Assembly (NCBI GenBank): GCA_045597645.1
Contig: JAZLKM010000043.1
Location: 1 to 23,642 of the forward strand
Reading direction: 5' to 3'
Length of the DNA stretch: 23,642 bases
Origin: JAKSSE01 sp045597645
GTDB lineage: Bacteria > Bacillota > Clostridia > Lachnospirales > Lachnospiraceae
Positions 6,898-14,156 of this stretch are shown one piece after another. Numbering within the stretch: the first letter of the stretch is position 1; each line of letters opens with the position of its first letter. The position numbers were made by a program, and so were the translations under genes. The notes under the pieces were generated by a model that had not been told where the DNA came from, did not search any database, and was given only the letters and a program-made list of their open reading frames with translations.

Positions 6898-8427
6898 ATG
6901 AACACATATTTAGGAATTGAGCTGGGCTCAACCAGAATCAAAGCTGTATCAATCGATGCAGACACCTTTGCTCCTGCTTCTTCAGGTGACTACACCTGGA
7001 AAAGCTCATACGAGAACGGAATCTGGACTTACTCACTTGACGAAGTGTGGAAGGGCTTAAAGCAGGCCGTAAGCGGGCTTGAGAATGCCGACACCATCAA
7101 GGGCATGGGCGTATCAGCAATGATGCACGGCTATCTGGCTTTCGACAAGGACTGGAATCTTCTCGTTCCTTTCCGCACCTGGCAAAATACCATCACCGGA
7201 GAGGCTGCAGACAAGCTTACTGCTGAGTTTAATTTTAACGTGCCACAGCGCTGGAGTATCTCTCACCTCTATCAGGCTGTATTAAATAAAGAAGAGCATC
7301 TGTCAAAGCTTGCACATATTACTACACTTGCAGGCTATGTACACTACATGCTTACCGGTGTCAACGCACTGGGCGTAGGCGAAGCATCTGGTATGTTCCC
7401 TATTGATTCTGACAAGCTTGACTATGACGAGACCATGCTTTGCAAGTTCGAAAAGCTCATGGAAAGCGAAGGCTATGACTGGTCTATCCGCGACGTACTT
7501 CCAAAGGTACTTGTAGCAGGTGACAACGCTGGTACCCTCACTGCAGAGGGTGCTGCTCTTCTCGACAATAAGCTTGCCGCTGGTATTCCGTTCGCTCCAG
7601 CTGAGGGTGATGCCGGAACAGGTATGACTGCTACTAACGCCGTAGCTCCCAGAACAGGAAATGTATCAGCAGGTACTTCTATCTTCTCAATGGTCGTTTT
7701 GGAAAAGCCTCTCTCAAAGGTATATTCAGAGCTCGACCTTGTAACCACTCCTTCTGGAAAGCCAGTTGCGATGGTTCACTGCAACAACTGCACCAATGAT
7801 ATGAATGCATGGGTTAAGGTACTTAACGAGACCATCGAGCTCTTCGGCGGTAGCGTATCTACTGGTGATCTGTACACCAAGCTTTATCAGAAGTCACTTG
7901 AGGGCGAGCCGGACTGCGGCGATGTCCTTGTATACAACTATATGGCAGGTGAGGGCGTAACTCATATGGACGAAGGCCGTCCAATGGTTCTCCGCAAGCC
8001 TGACAGCAACTTTACTCTTGCCAACTTCCTCAGAGCACAGCTCTACTCTACCATGTCTACTCTTAAGATAGGTATGGACCTTCTTGCAGCCGAGGGTGTA
8101 GCAATTGACTCACTCACCGGACACGGTGGTTTGTTCAAGACCCCAATCGTAGGTCAGAAGTATATGGCGGGTGCTACCAACGCTCCTATCACCTGTATGG
8201 AGACTGCCGGTGAAGGTGGCCCTTACGGAATGGCACTTCTTGCTGCATACGCTTGCATGAAGAACGACGGTGAGTCACTCGAGGATTTCTTGTCAAATCG
8301 CATATTCGCAAGTGCAAATGGAACCACAATGCAGCCAGATGAAGCTGATGTAGAGGGATTCAACAGGTTCCTTGCAGGCTACAAGTCAGCTCTTGAAGCA
8401 GAACGCAAAGCAGCAGAGACTTTTTAG
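6898..8427 (+). CDS. FGGY-family carbohydrate kinase
   Basis: Cytoplasmic ATP-dependent sugar kinase of 509 residues, the usual length for the xylulokinase/ribulokinase group. The N-terminal phosphate-binding motif is YLGIELGSTRIKA (about residues 4-16), with Glu where many relatives have Asp. AMMHGYLAFD follows near residue 80. GDAGTGMTATNAV and the second-domain motif TGNVSAGTSIFSMV lie around residues 239-270. The C-terminal ATP-site region is TGHGGLFKTP followed by ETAGEGGPYGMALLAAY. The substrate is not fixed by the sequence. With a GH127 arabinofuranosidase about 2 kb away, L-ribulose or another pentulose is a reasonable guess. The start has AAAGGGG six bases upstream. A strong bidirectional terminator follows at 8461-8491. 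Confidence 0.9.
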   Translation: MNTYLGIELGSTRIKAVSIDADTFAPASSGDYTWKSSYENGIWTYSLDEVWKGLKQAVSGLENADTIKGMGVSAMMHGYLAFDKDWNLLVPFRTWQNTITGEAADKLTAEFNFNVPQRWSISHLYQAVLNKEEHLSKLAHITTLAGYVHYMLTGVNALGVGEASGMFPIDSDKLDYDETMLCKFEKLMESEGYDWSIRDVLPKVLVAGDNAGTLTAEGAALLDNKLAAGIPFAPAEGDAGTGMTATNAVAPRTGNVSAGTSIFSMVVLEKPLSKVYSELDLVTTPSGKPVAMVHCNNCTNDMNAWVKVLNETIELFGGSVSTGDLYTKLYQKSLEGEPDCGDVLVYNYMAGEGVTHMDEGRPMVLRKPDSNFTLANFLRAQLYSTMSTLKIGMDLLAAEGVAIDSLTGHGGLFKTPIVGQKYMAGATNAPITCMETAGEGGPYGMALLAAYACMKNDGESLEDFLSNRIFASANGTTMQPDEADVEGFNRFLAGYKSALEAERKAAETF

Positions 8428-8460
8428 GGACGGTCCTAATGCCACGCTCATTGTTAAACA

Positions 8461-8491
8461 AAAGGCTTCGGAAAGTATCCGAAGCCTTTTT
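8461..8491. terminator. Bidirectional intrinsic terminator between the kinase and small-protein genes
   Basis: AAAGGCTTCGGA (8461-8472) pairs with TCCGAAGCCTTT (8478-8489) around a 5-base loop. It has a T run on the plus side and TTTTGTTT on the minus side. It serves the plus-strand kinase and the convergent small gene at 8562-8717. Confidence 0.85.
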
Positions 8492-8561
8492 AGTAGGAAG
8501 AATTTTACTTATATATATGCATTTTATGCGTTATCTTTCCGCACTAATTTTCTGCAGATAA

Positions 8562-8717
8562 TTATGCAGAAATCTTGTTGAGCGATACCCTCTTCTCCTG
8601 GAGATCTTCTTTGAGCTCAGGTATTGTCATTGTCTTTTTTACGGTGACAGTCATTCCAAGCGGGTTAGTGTAAGATACTTTTACTTTCTTTGCGTTTCCT
8701 GAATTCATTGTTTTCAT
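8562..8717 (-). CDS. Small uncharacterised protein, 51 residues
   Basis: A short frame not matching any family I recognise. It begins MKTMNSGNAKKVKVSYTNP, continues with a Thr/Val-rich beta-like stretch (GMTVTVKKTMT) and ends in a charged helix-like segment (IPELKEDLQEKRVSLNK). There is no signal peptide or membrane segment. Two in-frame ATGs compete: 8723 lies almost on top of the AGAGGA ribosome binding site, whereas 8717 is about 8 bases from it and is therefore chosen. It faces the kinase gene and shares its terminator, and it is divergent from the AraC regulator. The good ribosome binding site, the terminator and the protein-like composition support a real gene; function is unknown. Confidence 0.65.
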   Translation of the reverse strand: MKTMNSGNAKKVKVSYTNPLGMTVTVKKTMTIPELKEDLQEKRVSLNKISA

Positions 8718-8763
8718 TTCCATATCCTCTTTCTATCTACCGGGACTTTTTCTTTCTTTAACG

Positions 8764-8792
8764 TTGACCCGGTTCCGTTTTACGAATATAAT
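8764..8792 (+). promoter_or_regulatory. Sigma-A promoter of the AraC-type regulator gene
   Basis: TTGACC (8764-8769) and a perfect TATAAT (8787-8792) are separated by 17 bases. Transcription would start near 8799, about 70 bases before the ATG at 8869. Its position rules out the upstream in-frame ATG at 8764 as the translation start. Confidence 0.8.
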
Positions 8793-8868
8793 AATAACGC
8801 TAGAAATCAATTTGAAATATCCATTTTCGCCCCAAAAATATAAGAATATCTTCAAGGAGAACGATATT

Positions 8869-9780
8869 ATGATAGAATCGCAAGATTTATTTATTCCAAG
8901 AGACAACAAATCACAGGAGATTTCATATAACAATCCTCTGTTCTACTGCTTCGCACACAAGAACTTTTATTCCTCTGATGTGACATGCAATATTCCAGAA
9001 CACTGGCATGAGGAGATGGAGCTCCTATATGTATCAGATGGTGAGATGGAATACAGTGTCAACGGTCATCGCATGATTCTACACGGCGGTGAAGGGATCT
9101 TTATTCCTCCAAGGCGTATTCATTCTAATCGTTCTCCCAGAGGTTCTTCCTGTGCATTTTACTGTCTGATTCTGCACCCATCATATCTGTGCGTGTCGCC
9201 ATATATTGAGAAAAGATTTGTATCTCCGCTACTAGGTCCCGCTTCTTTTGATTATCTCCTGCTGGGTTCAAATGACTGGACTCGTGAAATCATCGACCAT
9301 ATGCTACTCTCTTTTGACAGCATTCACTCAGAGGAATTTGAACTTTCAGTAATGAAATTTGCTTTTCATTTTATGGAGATACTCTCCCGAAATATCAAAG
9401 ACAACTCTCCCGCTGAGCACGTCACCGGACAGTATGTAACCACCTTTAAACAGATGCTTACATATATTACAGAGCACTATATGGAAAAAATATCATTGGA
9501 GGATATAGCTGACGCAGGAAGTGTCGGCAAGACTCTCTGTGCGAAGATATTCAGAAAATTCACCGACAAGACTCCCGGTGACTATTTGATACATTATAGA
9601 ATAACTCAGAGCATGAAGCTGCTCACAGACAGTGAGCTTAGCATCACCGATATTGCATATGCGACCGGATTTAACAGTGCCAGCCACTACACGAAGACTT
9701 TCCGTGAGCTCATCGGCTGCACTCCTAACAAATACAAGAGCGAGCCGCAGAGCACATCTGCATTTGCCAATCACTACTAA
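8869..9780 (+). CDS. AraC-family transcriptional regulator with N-terminal cupin domain
   Basis: DNA-binding regulator of 303 residues, normal length for the family. The N-terminal half is a sugar-sensing cupin: HWHEEMELLYVSDGEMEYSV followed by the GGEGIFIPPRRIHS stretch. The C-terminal ~100 residues hold two helix-turn-helix motifs: ISLEDIADAGSVGKTLCAKIF and LSITDIAYATGFNSASHYTK, ending in the typical FRELIGCTPNKYK. The frame stays open 35 codons upstream, but that start lies inside the promoter, and AAGGAG sits about 9 bases before the chosen ATG. Likely targets are nearby sugar genes (the FGGY kinase, possibly YesL-GH127); this is inferred from proximity and family. Confidence 0.9.
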   Translation: MIESQDLFIPRDNKSQEISYNNPLFYCFAHKNFYSSDVTCNIPEHWHEEMELLYVSDGEMEYSVNGHRMILHGGEGIFIPPRRIHSNRSPRGSSCAFYCLILHPSYLCVSPYIEKRFVSPLLGPASFDYLLLGSNDWTREIIDHMLLSFDSIHSEEFELSVMKFAFHFMEILSRNIKDNSPAEHVTGQYVTTFKQMLTYITEHYMEKISLEDIADAGSVGKTLCAKIFRKFTDKTPGDYLIHYRITQSMKLLTDSELSITDIAYATGFNSASHYTKTFRELIGCTPNKYKSEPQSTSAFANHY

Positions 9781-9781
9781 C

Positions 9782-9809
9782 AAAAAGACCATGCTAAGCA
9801 TGGTCTTTT
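9782..9809. terminator. Bidirectional intrinsic terminator after the AraC regulator gene
   Basis: GACCATGCT (9787-9795) and AGCATGGTC (9797-9805) form a stem flanked by an A run upstream and TTTT downstream, so it can act on both strands. It starts two bases past the regulator stop codon and also lies downstream of the convergent gene at 9882. Confidence 0.85.
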
Positions 9810-9881
9810 ACTTCACAGCCTCTATATAATCTTGAGCGAAACCATATTCATAACGCTCATACGGTACATTCCTGCACTATC

Positions 9882-10430
9882 TTAATTAGCTTTTTTCCTT
9901 ACCACCTGTGATGGATACTTCTTGCAGATTGCATCGAGGAACTCCTCTGTAAGCTCCATCTTGAATAAGCAGGTATCAGCCTTTACCTTGCATACCAGCT
10001 CGTACACTTCTGCCTCAGGGTCTGTTGAATATGTCTTCTTTACTTTAATATTCTTGTCATTTTCGTATTTGTATATACCGCGGTCTCCAGCTGGTGCCAG
10101 CATCATAATATCGCCCATATTTACATTGAGAATGTTCTTGCGTCGAGCTTTATTTTTTATCTTGGCAATACGGATATCTCCATCATAGTAAGTGTACTCA
10201 TACTCAGTAAGTCTGTAAGCTCTCACCTTGAGGTATCCGGCCAGAAACAGTACAAATGGGATAGCAAAAATCAAAGCTCCCGATGCTGCGCCTCCCATAA
10301 GGCCTCCCATCAAAGAAAAAAGTGCCATAATTCCATCTACAATGGTAAACACTAGAAGCAAAATCTCTACCGCCTTCTTTGTAGTGGTCATATAAGGCTT
10401 AACTACTATAAGTTTTTCACGATCGTACAT
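9882..10430 (-). CDS. Small membrane protein of unknown function (DUF6106-like?)
   Basis: 182 residues. Two hydrophobic segments at about residues 21-42 and 48-68, separated by a Gly-rich turn (MGGLMGGAASG), anchor the N-terminal third. The remainder is a soluble beta-rich domain containing YEYTYYDGDIRIAKIKNKARR, which resembles a bacterial PH-like fold. It ends in a charged tail. I associate this layout with the clostridial DUF6106 group, but I am not certain. The start at 10430 has AAGGAG upstream. It is transcribed away from GH127 on the same strand with about 90 bases between, so it may share the operon. No enzymatic motif is seen. Confidence 0.75.
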   Translation of the reverse strand: MYDREKLIVVKPYMTTTKKAVEILLLVFTIVDGIMALFSLMGGLMGGAASGALIFAIPFVLFLAGYLKVRAYRLTEYEYTYYDGDIRIAKIKNKARRKNILNVNMGDIMMLAPAGDRGIYKYENDKNIKVKKTYSTDPEAEVYELVCKVKADTCLFKMELTEEFLDAICKKYPSQVVRKKAN

Positions 10431-10480
10431 TTCATTTCTCCTTGAATATTTTTCAGTGGAAATAATACCTTCTCATTACC

Positions 10481-10558
10481 ACTAAATACACATTAATTAG
10501 ATGCTCATCTCTCTTGACTGCTGCTAAATATACTTCGTCCAGACGCTCATCTCGCCTG
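10481..10558. repeat. Imperfect duplication of the GH127 3' end
   Basis: The last 36 bases of the GH127 gene region (10523-10558) are matched at 25 of 36 positions by 10481-10516, just downstream of its stop codon. Runs CTAAATA and GCTCATCTC are kept at the same spacing. On the minus strand the second copy still reads a decayed version of the last codons (EMS). It looks like an old tandem duplication of the gene tail. Confidence 0.4.
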
Positions 10559-12473
10559 CTGCCCTGTTGCCCCAGTTTGCATATGGTACAAATGTAAGCT
10601 CAGCATCTGTAAATTTCGGTGGCATCACGCCATACAGAGACTTTCCGAATCCATCCACATCAAGTCTGCGTCCTGAAACAGAGACCTTAACCACACCTCC
10701 ATAGAGGCTCTCATCAAACTCCTCTATAAGCTTTGCACTACTGTCAATGAAAAGAGCACTTAAATCCTCTCCATTGTCAGCCTGCTCGAGGCAGTATACT
10801 ACCGGTCCTTTTACGATGGCACACTTGCCGTTGTTAGCTCTAACAAGCGGGTTCGCATACACAATCTCTGCCGGCATATCAAAGGTAAGCTCTACGTTTG
10901 CCTGCGGAAGGTCGAGATTGATAACAGCGTAGCCATTCTCAACTGTAAACTCATCTAACGCTGCCGAGCCATTATAAGATATTTTCGGCTCCTTAGCATA
11001 TCCCGGCACGCGTAACCTTAGGCATCCAGCAAGATTCGTTCCATCCGCCGCCTTCAAGTTAACTGATACATTTCCCTTCCACGGAAAATCTGTCTTTATC
11101 TCGAGAGTAGCCTTCGTATTGCCTACGTTAACTTCATACGTACCTGCCACGAACATATTCACATAGATGCCGTCGTCTCCCTCCAAAATAGCATATTCCG
11201 GAAGTGATGCCAAAGTCCTGGCAATATTTGGCGGGCAGCATGCGCAGCCAAACCACTTCTGACGGATGGGCTTAATATGCTGTCTATCTGTCCTTGGCAT
11301 GCAGTTATCCGGCCACACCTCAAGAGGATTCACATAGAAAAAGCTCTTGCCATCCATAGCAATACCAGAGAGAACTGTATTCATAAGAGCTCGCTCCATA
11401 GTATCTGCGTACTTTGCATTTCCAGTAGCCTGTATCATTCGTCTGGAAAACATAGCCAAAGCAATTGACGCACAACTCTCCGAATAGTTGGTATCATTAG
11501 GCAAATCGTAGTCACAGGTAAACCTCTCAAGCGTACCACTGCTGCCGATTCCGCCGGTTATATACATCCTCTTTTGAGTAATATTCTCATATAAGGTGTC
11601 ACAGGCCGAAAGCAGCTCCTCATCATGCGCTGCTGCAGCCACATCTGCCATACCCGTATACAAGTAACATGCACGAACAGAGTGACCCTCAGCTGTGGTC
11701 TGCTCTCTAACAGGTGCATGAGCCTGACCGTAAGCCCTCTCATAATAGTCACCTACATGCCACACATCCTCATAGTCAGGATCCTTGTGCTCATTTGACA
11801 GGTACTCCGGCTCAGTTCCTCGCCTGTCCACGAATTCCTTCGCCATCTCAAAGTAGCGAGCCTCACCAGTCACGTCATAGAGCTTCATAAGTGCCAGCTC
11901 AATCTCCTCATGTCCTGGCACTCCATGTAAGTATTTCGGCGTATGGAAAACCTCACAGATATGATCAGCGCACTTCATCATGATATCCAGAAATGCTCTT
12001 TTTCCAGTCACCTTATAGTATGCCACTGCAGCCTCAATAAAATGCCCTGCGCAGTACAGCTCGTGGCCTTCCTTTAAATTGCAGAACTCCTTTCCCGGAG
12101 TCTTAATCTCAAAATAGGTATCTAGATATCCATTTTCCTTCTGCGCCTTTCCGATGAGCTCAATCATCTCATCAGCTGTCGCCTCAAGCTTTGGATTCTT
12201 CTCATATGACAGTGAAAATGCCACCGCTTCAAGCCACTTAGCAAGGTCAGAATCCTGGAAAACCCATCCCTTGAATTCACCTTCCTCCAGACCTGCAGCA
12301 ATTCTAAAATTAGTGATGCAATGGCTAGGCTCAGCGTCCTCCACATTGTCATTTAGTGCATCCCACTGATATGGAATAATCTCCTTCGTGACAAGTCTAG
12401 TGTACTTATTCCAGAACTTGTCATCTACTCTCGCTCCGTTTAGAGAAACTGGTTGAAGTTTTTTATCTAACAT
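10524..12473 (-). CDS. Glycoside hydrolase family 127, probable beta-L-arabinofuranosidase
   Basis: Retaining enzyme expected to release L-arabinose from beta-linked arabinofuranosides of plant glycans or hydroxyproline-rich glycoproteins. 649 residues, close to the 658 of Bifidobacterium longum HypBA1. The zinc/thiolate active site known from HypBA1 is recognisable: a candidate acid/base Glu316 in TLERFT, Glu332 and Cys334 in SESCAS, and Cys412-Cys413 in GCACCPPNIAR, where Cys412 corresponds to the nucleophile. The residue equivalences were aligned by eye. There is no signal peptide, so it acts in the cytosol on imported oligosaccharides. An (alpha/alpha)6 barrel is followed by beta-sandwich segments at the C-terminus. 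It starts 21 bases after the YesL gene and is co-transcribed with it. Confidence 0.92.
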   Translation of the reverse strand: MLDKKLQPVSLNGARVDDKFWNKYTRLVTKEIIPYQWDALNDNVEDAEPSHCITNFRIAAGLEEGEFKGWVFQDSDLAKWLEAVAFSLSYEKNPKLEATADEMIELIGKAQKENGYLDTYFEIKTPGKEFCNLKEGHELYCAGHFIEAAVAYYKVTGKRAFLDIMMKCADHICEVFHTPKYLHGVPGHEEIELALMKLYDVTGEARYFEMAKEFVDRRGTEPEYLSNEHKDPDYEDVWHVGDYYERAYGQAHAPVREQTTAEGHSVRACYLYTGMADVAAAAHDEELLSACDTLYENITQKRMYITGGIGSSGTLERFTCDYDLPNDTNYSESCASIALAMFSRRMIQATGNAKYADTMERALMNTVLSGIAMDGKSFFYVNPLEVWPDNCMPRTDRQHIKPIRQKWFGCACCPPNIARTLASLPEYAILEGDDGIYVNMFVAGTYEVNVGNTKATLEIKTDFPWKGNVSVNLKAADGTNLAGCLRLRVPGYAKEPKISYNGSAALDEFTVENGYAVINLDLPQANVELTFDMPAEIVYANPLVRANNGKCAIVKGPVVYCLEQADNGEDLSALFIDSSAKLIEEFDESLYGGVVKVSVSGRRLDVDGFGKSLYGVMPPKFTDAELTFVPYANWGNRAAGEMSVWTKYI

Positions 12474-12494
12474 AACGCCCCCACAAATATATTA

Positions 12495-13166
12495 TTAATA
12501 ACCGTTTCCGCTGAAATCCCTGTTAGCCTCGTCCTCAGCCGCAATATCCTCCTCAGACATATATTTTCTGAAGATTTTCTCCAATATTGCATTCTGGAAA
12601 ACAGTGTACAGGCCTGGAACTGCTACAATCAAAGCTCCATGGCTGATATATATCAATGCTACTGCTACTACAAATATTAGGAAAAGAAGTACGCTCCAGC
12701 CAAGGTTTGCCATCATGATTATTGCTGTATTCTTGAAAAGCTTGCCCATTGAGTCAGTAAATCTGCCAAGATATGGGAACAGATATAGCCCCCAGGCAAC
12801 TACTAAGCAGCTAATGATAATCAGTGGCCAAAACAAGAAGCCTACAAGGCCAGCCTCACCTGCTACAGTAAGCTGATATACAAGTCGTATATCCCATGCC
12901 AGAAACAGGCATATTGCAGTATATATAAGTCCTACCGGTGTAGTCTGCTTAAAGTTCTTTCTAAAGCTGCTCCAGAAATCCGACCACATGTAGCCTCTTC
13001 CATGAACTACTACTTTATTTACGTCGTAGTACATTGCAGATGTAGCTGCCCCAAATGTGAAGATTGGAATGATCGAAATAGTCCAAATGATGCTAAGACA
13101 GATGATATCTACCACCTTATCCATGAATCTAAAAAATCTGTTCTCCGGATTAAAAAAGCCTGCCAA
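12495..13166 (-). CDS. YesL family membrane protein (DUF624)
   Basis: Integral membrane protein of 223 residues with about five to six hydrophobic spans. The N-terminus FFNPENRFFRFMDKVVDII and the following IIPIFTFGAATSAMYYD are characteristic of the YesL family, which often lies beside plant-polysaccharide genes. Its biochemical role is unknown; a helper role for sugar transport is usual speculation. The start codon is TTG at 13166, chosen because AAGGAG lies 9 bases upstream and no ATG with a site is available nearby. It is the first gene of a two-gene operon with GH127. The C-terminus is acidic (SEEDIAAEDEANRD). Confidence 0.85.
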   Translation of the reverse strand: MAGFFNPENRFFRFMDKVVDIICLSIIWTISIIPIFTFGAATSAMYYDVNKVVVHGRGYMWSDFWSSFRKNFKQTTPVGLIYTAICLFLAWDIRLVYQLTVAGEAGLVGFLFWPLIIISCLVVAWGLYLFPYLGRFTDSMGKLFKNTAIIMMANLGWSVLLFLIFVVAVALIYISHGALIVAVPGLYTVFQNAILEKIFRKYMSEEDIAAEDEANRDFSGNGY

Positions 13167-13234
13167 AACGTTACTCTCCTTTTGCTTATATTATTTTGCG
13201 CACAGTTTCGTTTCCGATGCGCTTAATCTGCTTT

Positions 13235-13243
13235 ATTTTAGCA
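13235..13243 (-). promoter_or_regulatory. Candidate extended -10 promoter of the YesL-GH127 operon
   Basis: On the minus strand TGCTAAAAT lies about 70 bases before the YesL start, with a weak TTTATA 17 bases further upstream. It is the best candidate in 13167-13387, which otherwise holds only the divergent start region of the plus-strand gene at 13388. Confidence 0.35.
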
Positions 13244-13387
13244 TAAGTTGAAGTCCATATAAACTTGTTTACTAAATCTTCACTGTTTTTTCGTAAATTT
13301 TGTGATAATATTGTTACTGCTCGCAATTGCACGGCCATTTTATGCGCCAGGTATTGCAAATAAGATTTAATCATAAAGAGGTAATAC

Positions 13388-14047
13388 ATGGAAGCTAAAC
13401 CAGATTTAAAAAGTATGACAAGAAAGGAACGTGCCGGCTATATATGGGACTACTACAAATGGTTCATTATCGGCGGCATCGTTGCAATAATAGTAATTGT
13501 ATCCACAATTAGAAACTTCATGTCACAAAAAGACACCATCTTTGAATTTGTGGCTTTGAACTGTGAGAATTTCGAGCTTACTAGTGAGCAGTTCGAGGAG
13601 TACCTTACTATGAAGGGCTATGACACCTCTGAAGAAGAAGTCACAGTGGTCAACACAATTCTCATCTCTGACAATGCGTATACCGGCGATATTGATGCCA
13701 ATGCATATGCTTCAACCATGCAGTTAGCTGCCATGTTTGCAGCCCAGGAGGTTGATGTCCTTATAGGGCGTGGTCAGGCCTACCAGGTACACGCTAATGA
13801 GGGCTCCCTTCTCGACCTTAGGGAATATCTCTCTCCACAAGAGCTTGAGGCTATCGGTGAGGACAACATACTCTACTGTGTAAATGAGGAGGACGGCTTC
13901 AATTATCCTTGCGCTGTAATCCTTGAGAATAATAAGTGGCTGGACGAGCACCCATTCTTCTACGGTCCTTGCTACATAGGAGTCGGTATCAGAGTTAATC
14001 ATCAGCAGGAAGCCATTGACTTTGTAAAATACATACTTTCATATTAA
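13388..14047 (+). CDS. Single-span membrane protein of unknown function
   Basis: 219 residues. A short cytosolic head with basic residues (TRKERAGYIWDYYKW) precedes one membrane segment at about residues 25-42 (FIIGGIVAIIVIVSTI). An acidic, probably extracellular domain of about 170 residues follows, with Asp/Glu-rich stretches and Cys near residues 56, 160 and 181. The YIWDYYKW head recurs in clostridial membrane proteins I have seen, but no function is assigned. AGAGG precedes the ATG. It diverges from the YesL-GH127 operon and ends at a strong terminator. Part of the outer domain (ALNCENFELTSEQFEEYL and the DVLIGRGQAY segment) is reminiscent of a small solute-binding fold; this is speculative. 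Confidence 0.75.
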   Translation: MEAKPDLKSMTRKERAGYIWDYYKWFIIGGIVAIIVIVSTIRNFMSQKDTIFEFVALNCENFELTSEQFEEYLTMKGYDTSEEEVTVVNTILISDNAYTGDIDANAYASTMQLAAMFAAQEVDVLIGRGQAYQVHANEGSLLDLREYLSPQELEAIGEDNILYCVNEEDGFNYPCAVILENNKWLDEHPFFYGPCYIGVGIRVNHQQEAIDFVKYILSY

Positions 14048-14050
14048 GCA

Positions 14051-14077
14051 AAATCCCATCCATTGGATGGGATTTTT
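14051..14077. terminator. Bidirectional intrinsic terminator
   Basis: AAATCCCATCC (14051-14061) pairs with GGATGGGATTT (14065-14075) around a very short ATT apex, followed by T residues. On the minus strand it is followed by TTTTGCTT. It ends the plus-strand membrane-protein gene and probably the minus-strand GGDEF gene. Confidence 0.85.
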
Positions 14078-14106
14078 ATGCCATAATTGAATCTATCACT
14101 CAGTGT

Positions 14107-14152
14107 TACTCGCAATCCGCTTCGCTGCTTGCTCATAAACAATTGCTGCTCC
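14107..14152 (-). repeat. Dispersed 46-bp 3'-end element, copy 2
   Basis: Starts five bases past the stop codon of the TPR-GGDEF gene and lies before its terminator. It shares TCGCAATCCGCTTCGCT and TTGCTCATAA with the other copies, in the same orientation relative to the gene, and differs from copy 1 at only 4 of 46 positions. Confidence 0.8.
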
Positions 14153-14156
14153 GAAG

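Noticed and set aside
8764..8868. Longer N-terminus for the AraC regulator
   Set aside because: The upstream ATG falls in the -35 region of a near-consensus promoter; the ATG at 8869 has a good ribosome binding site.
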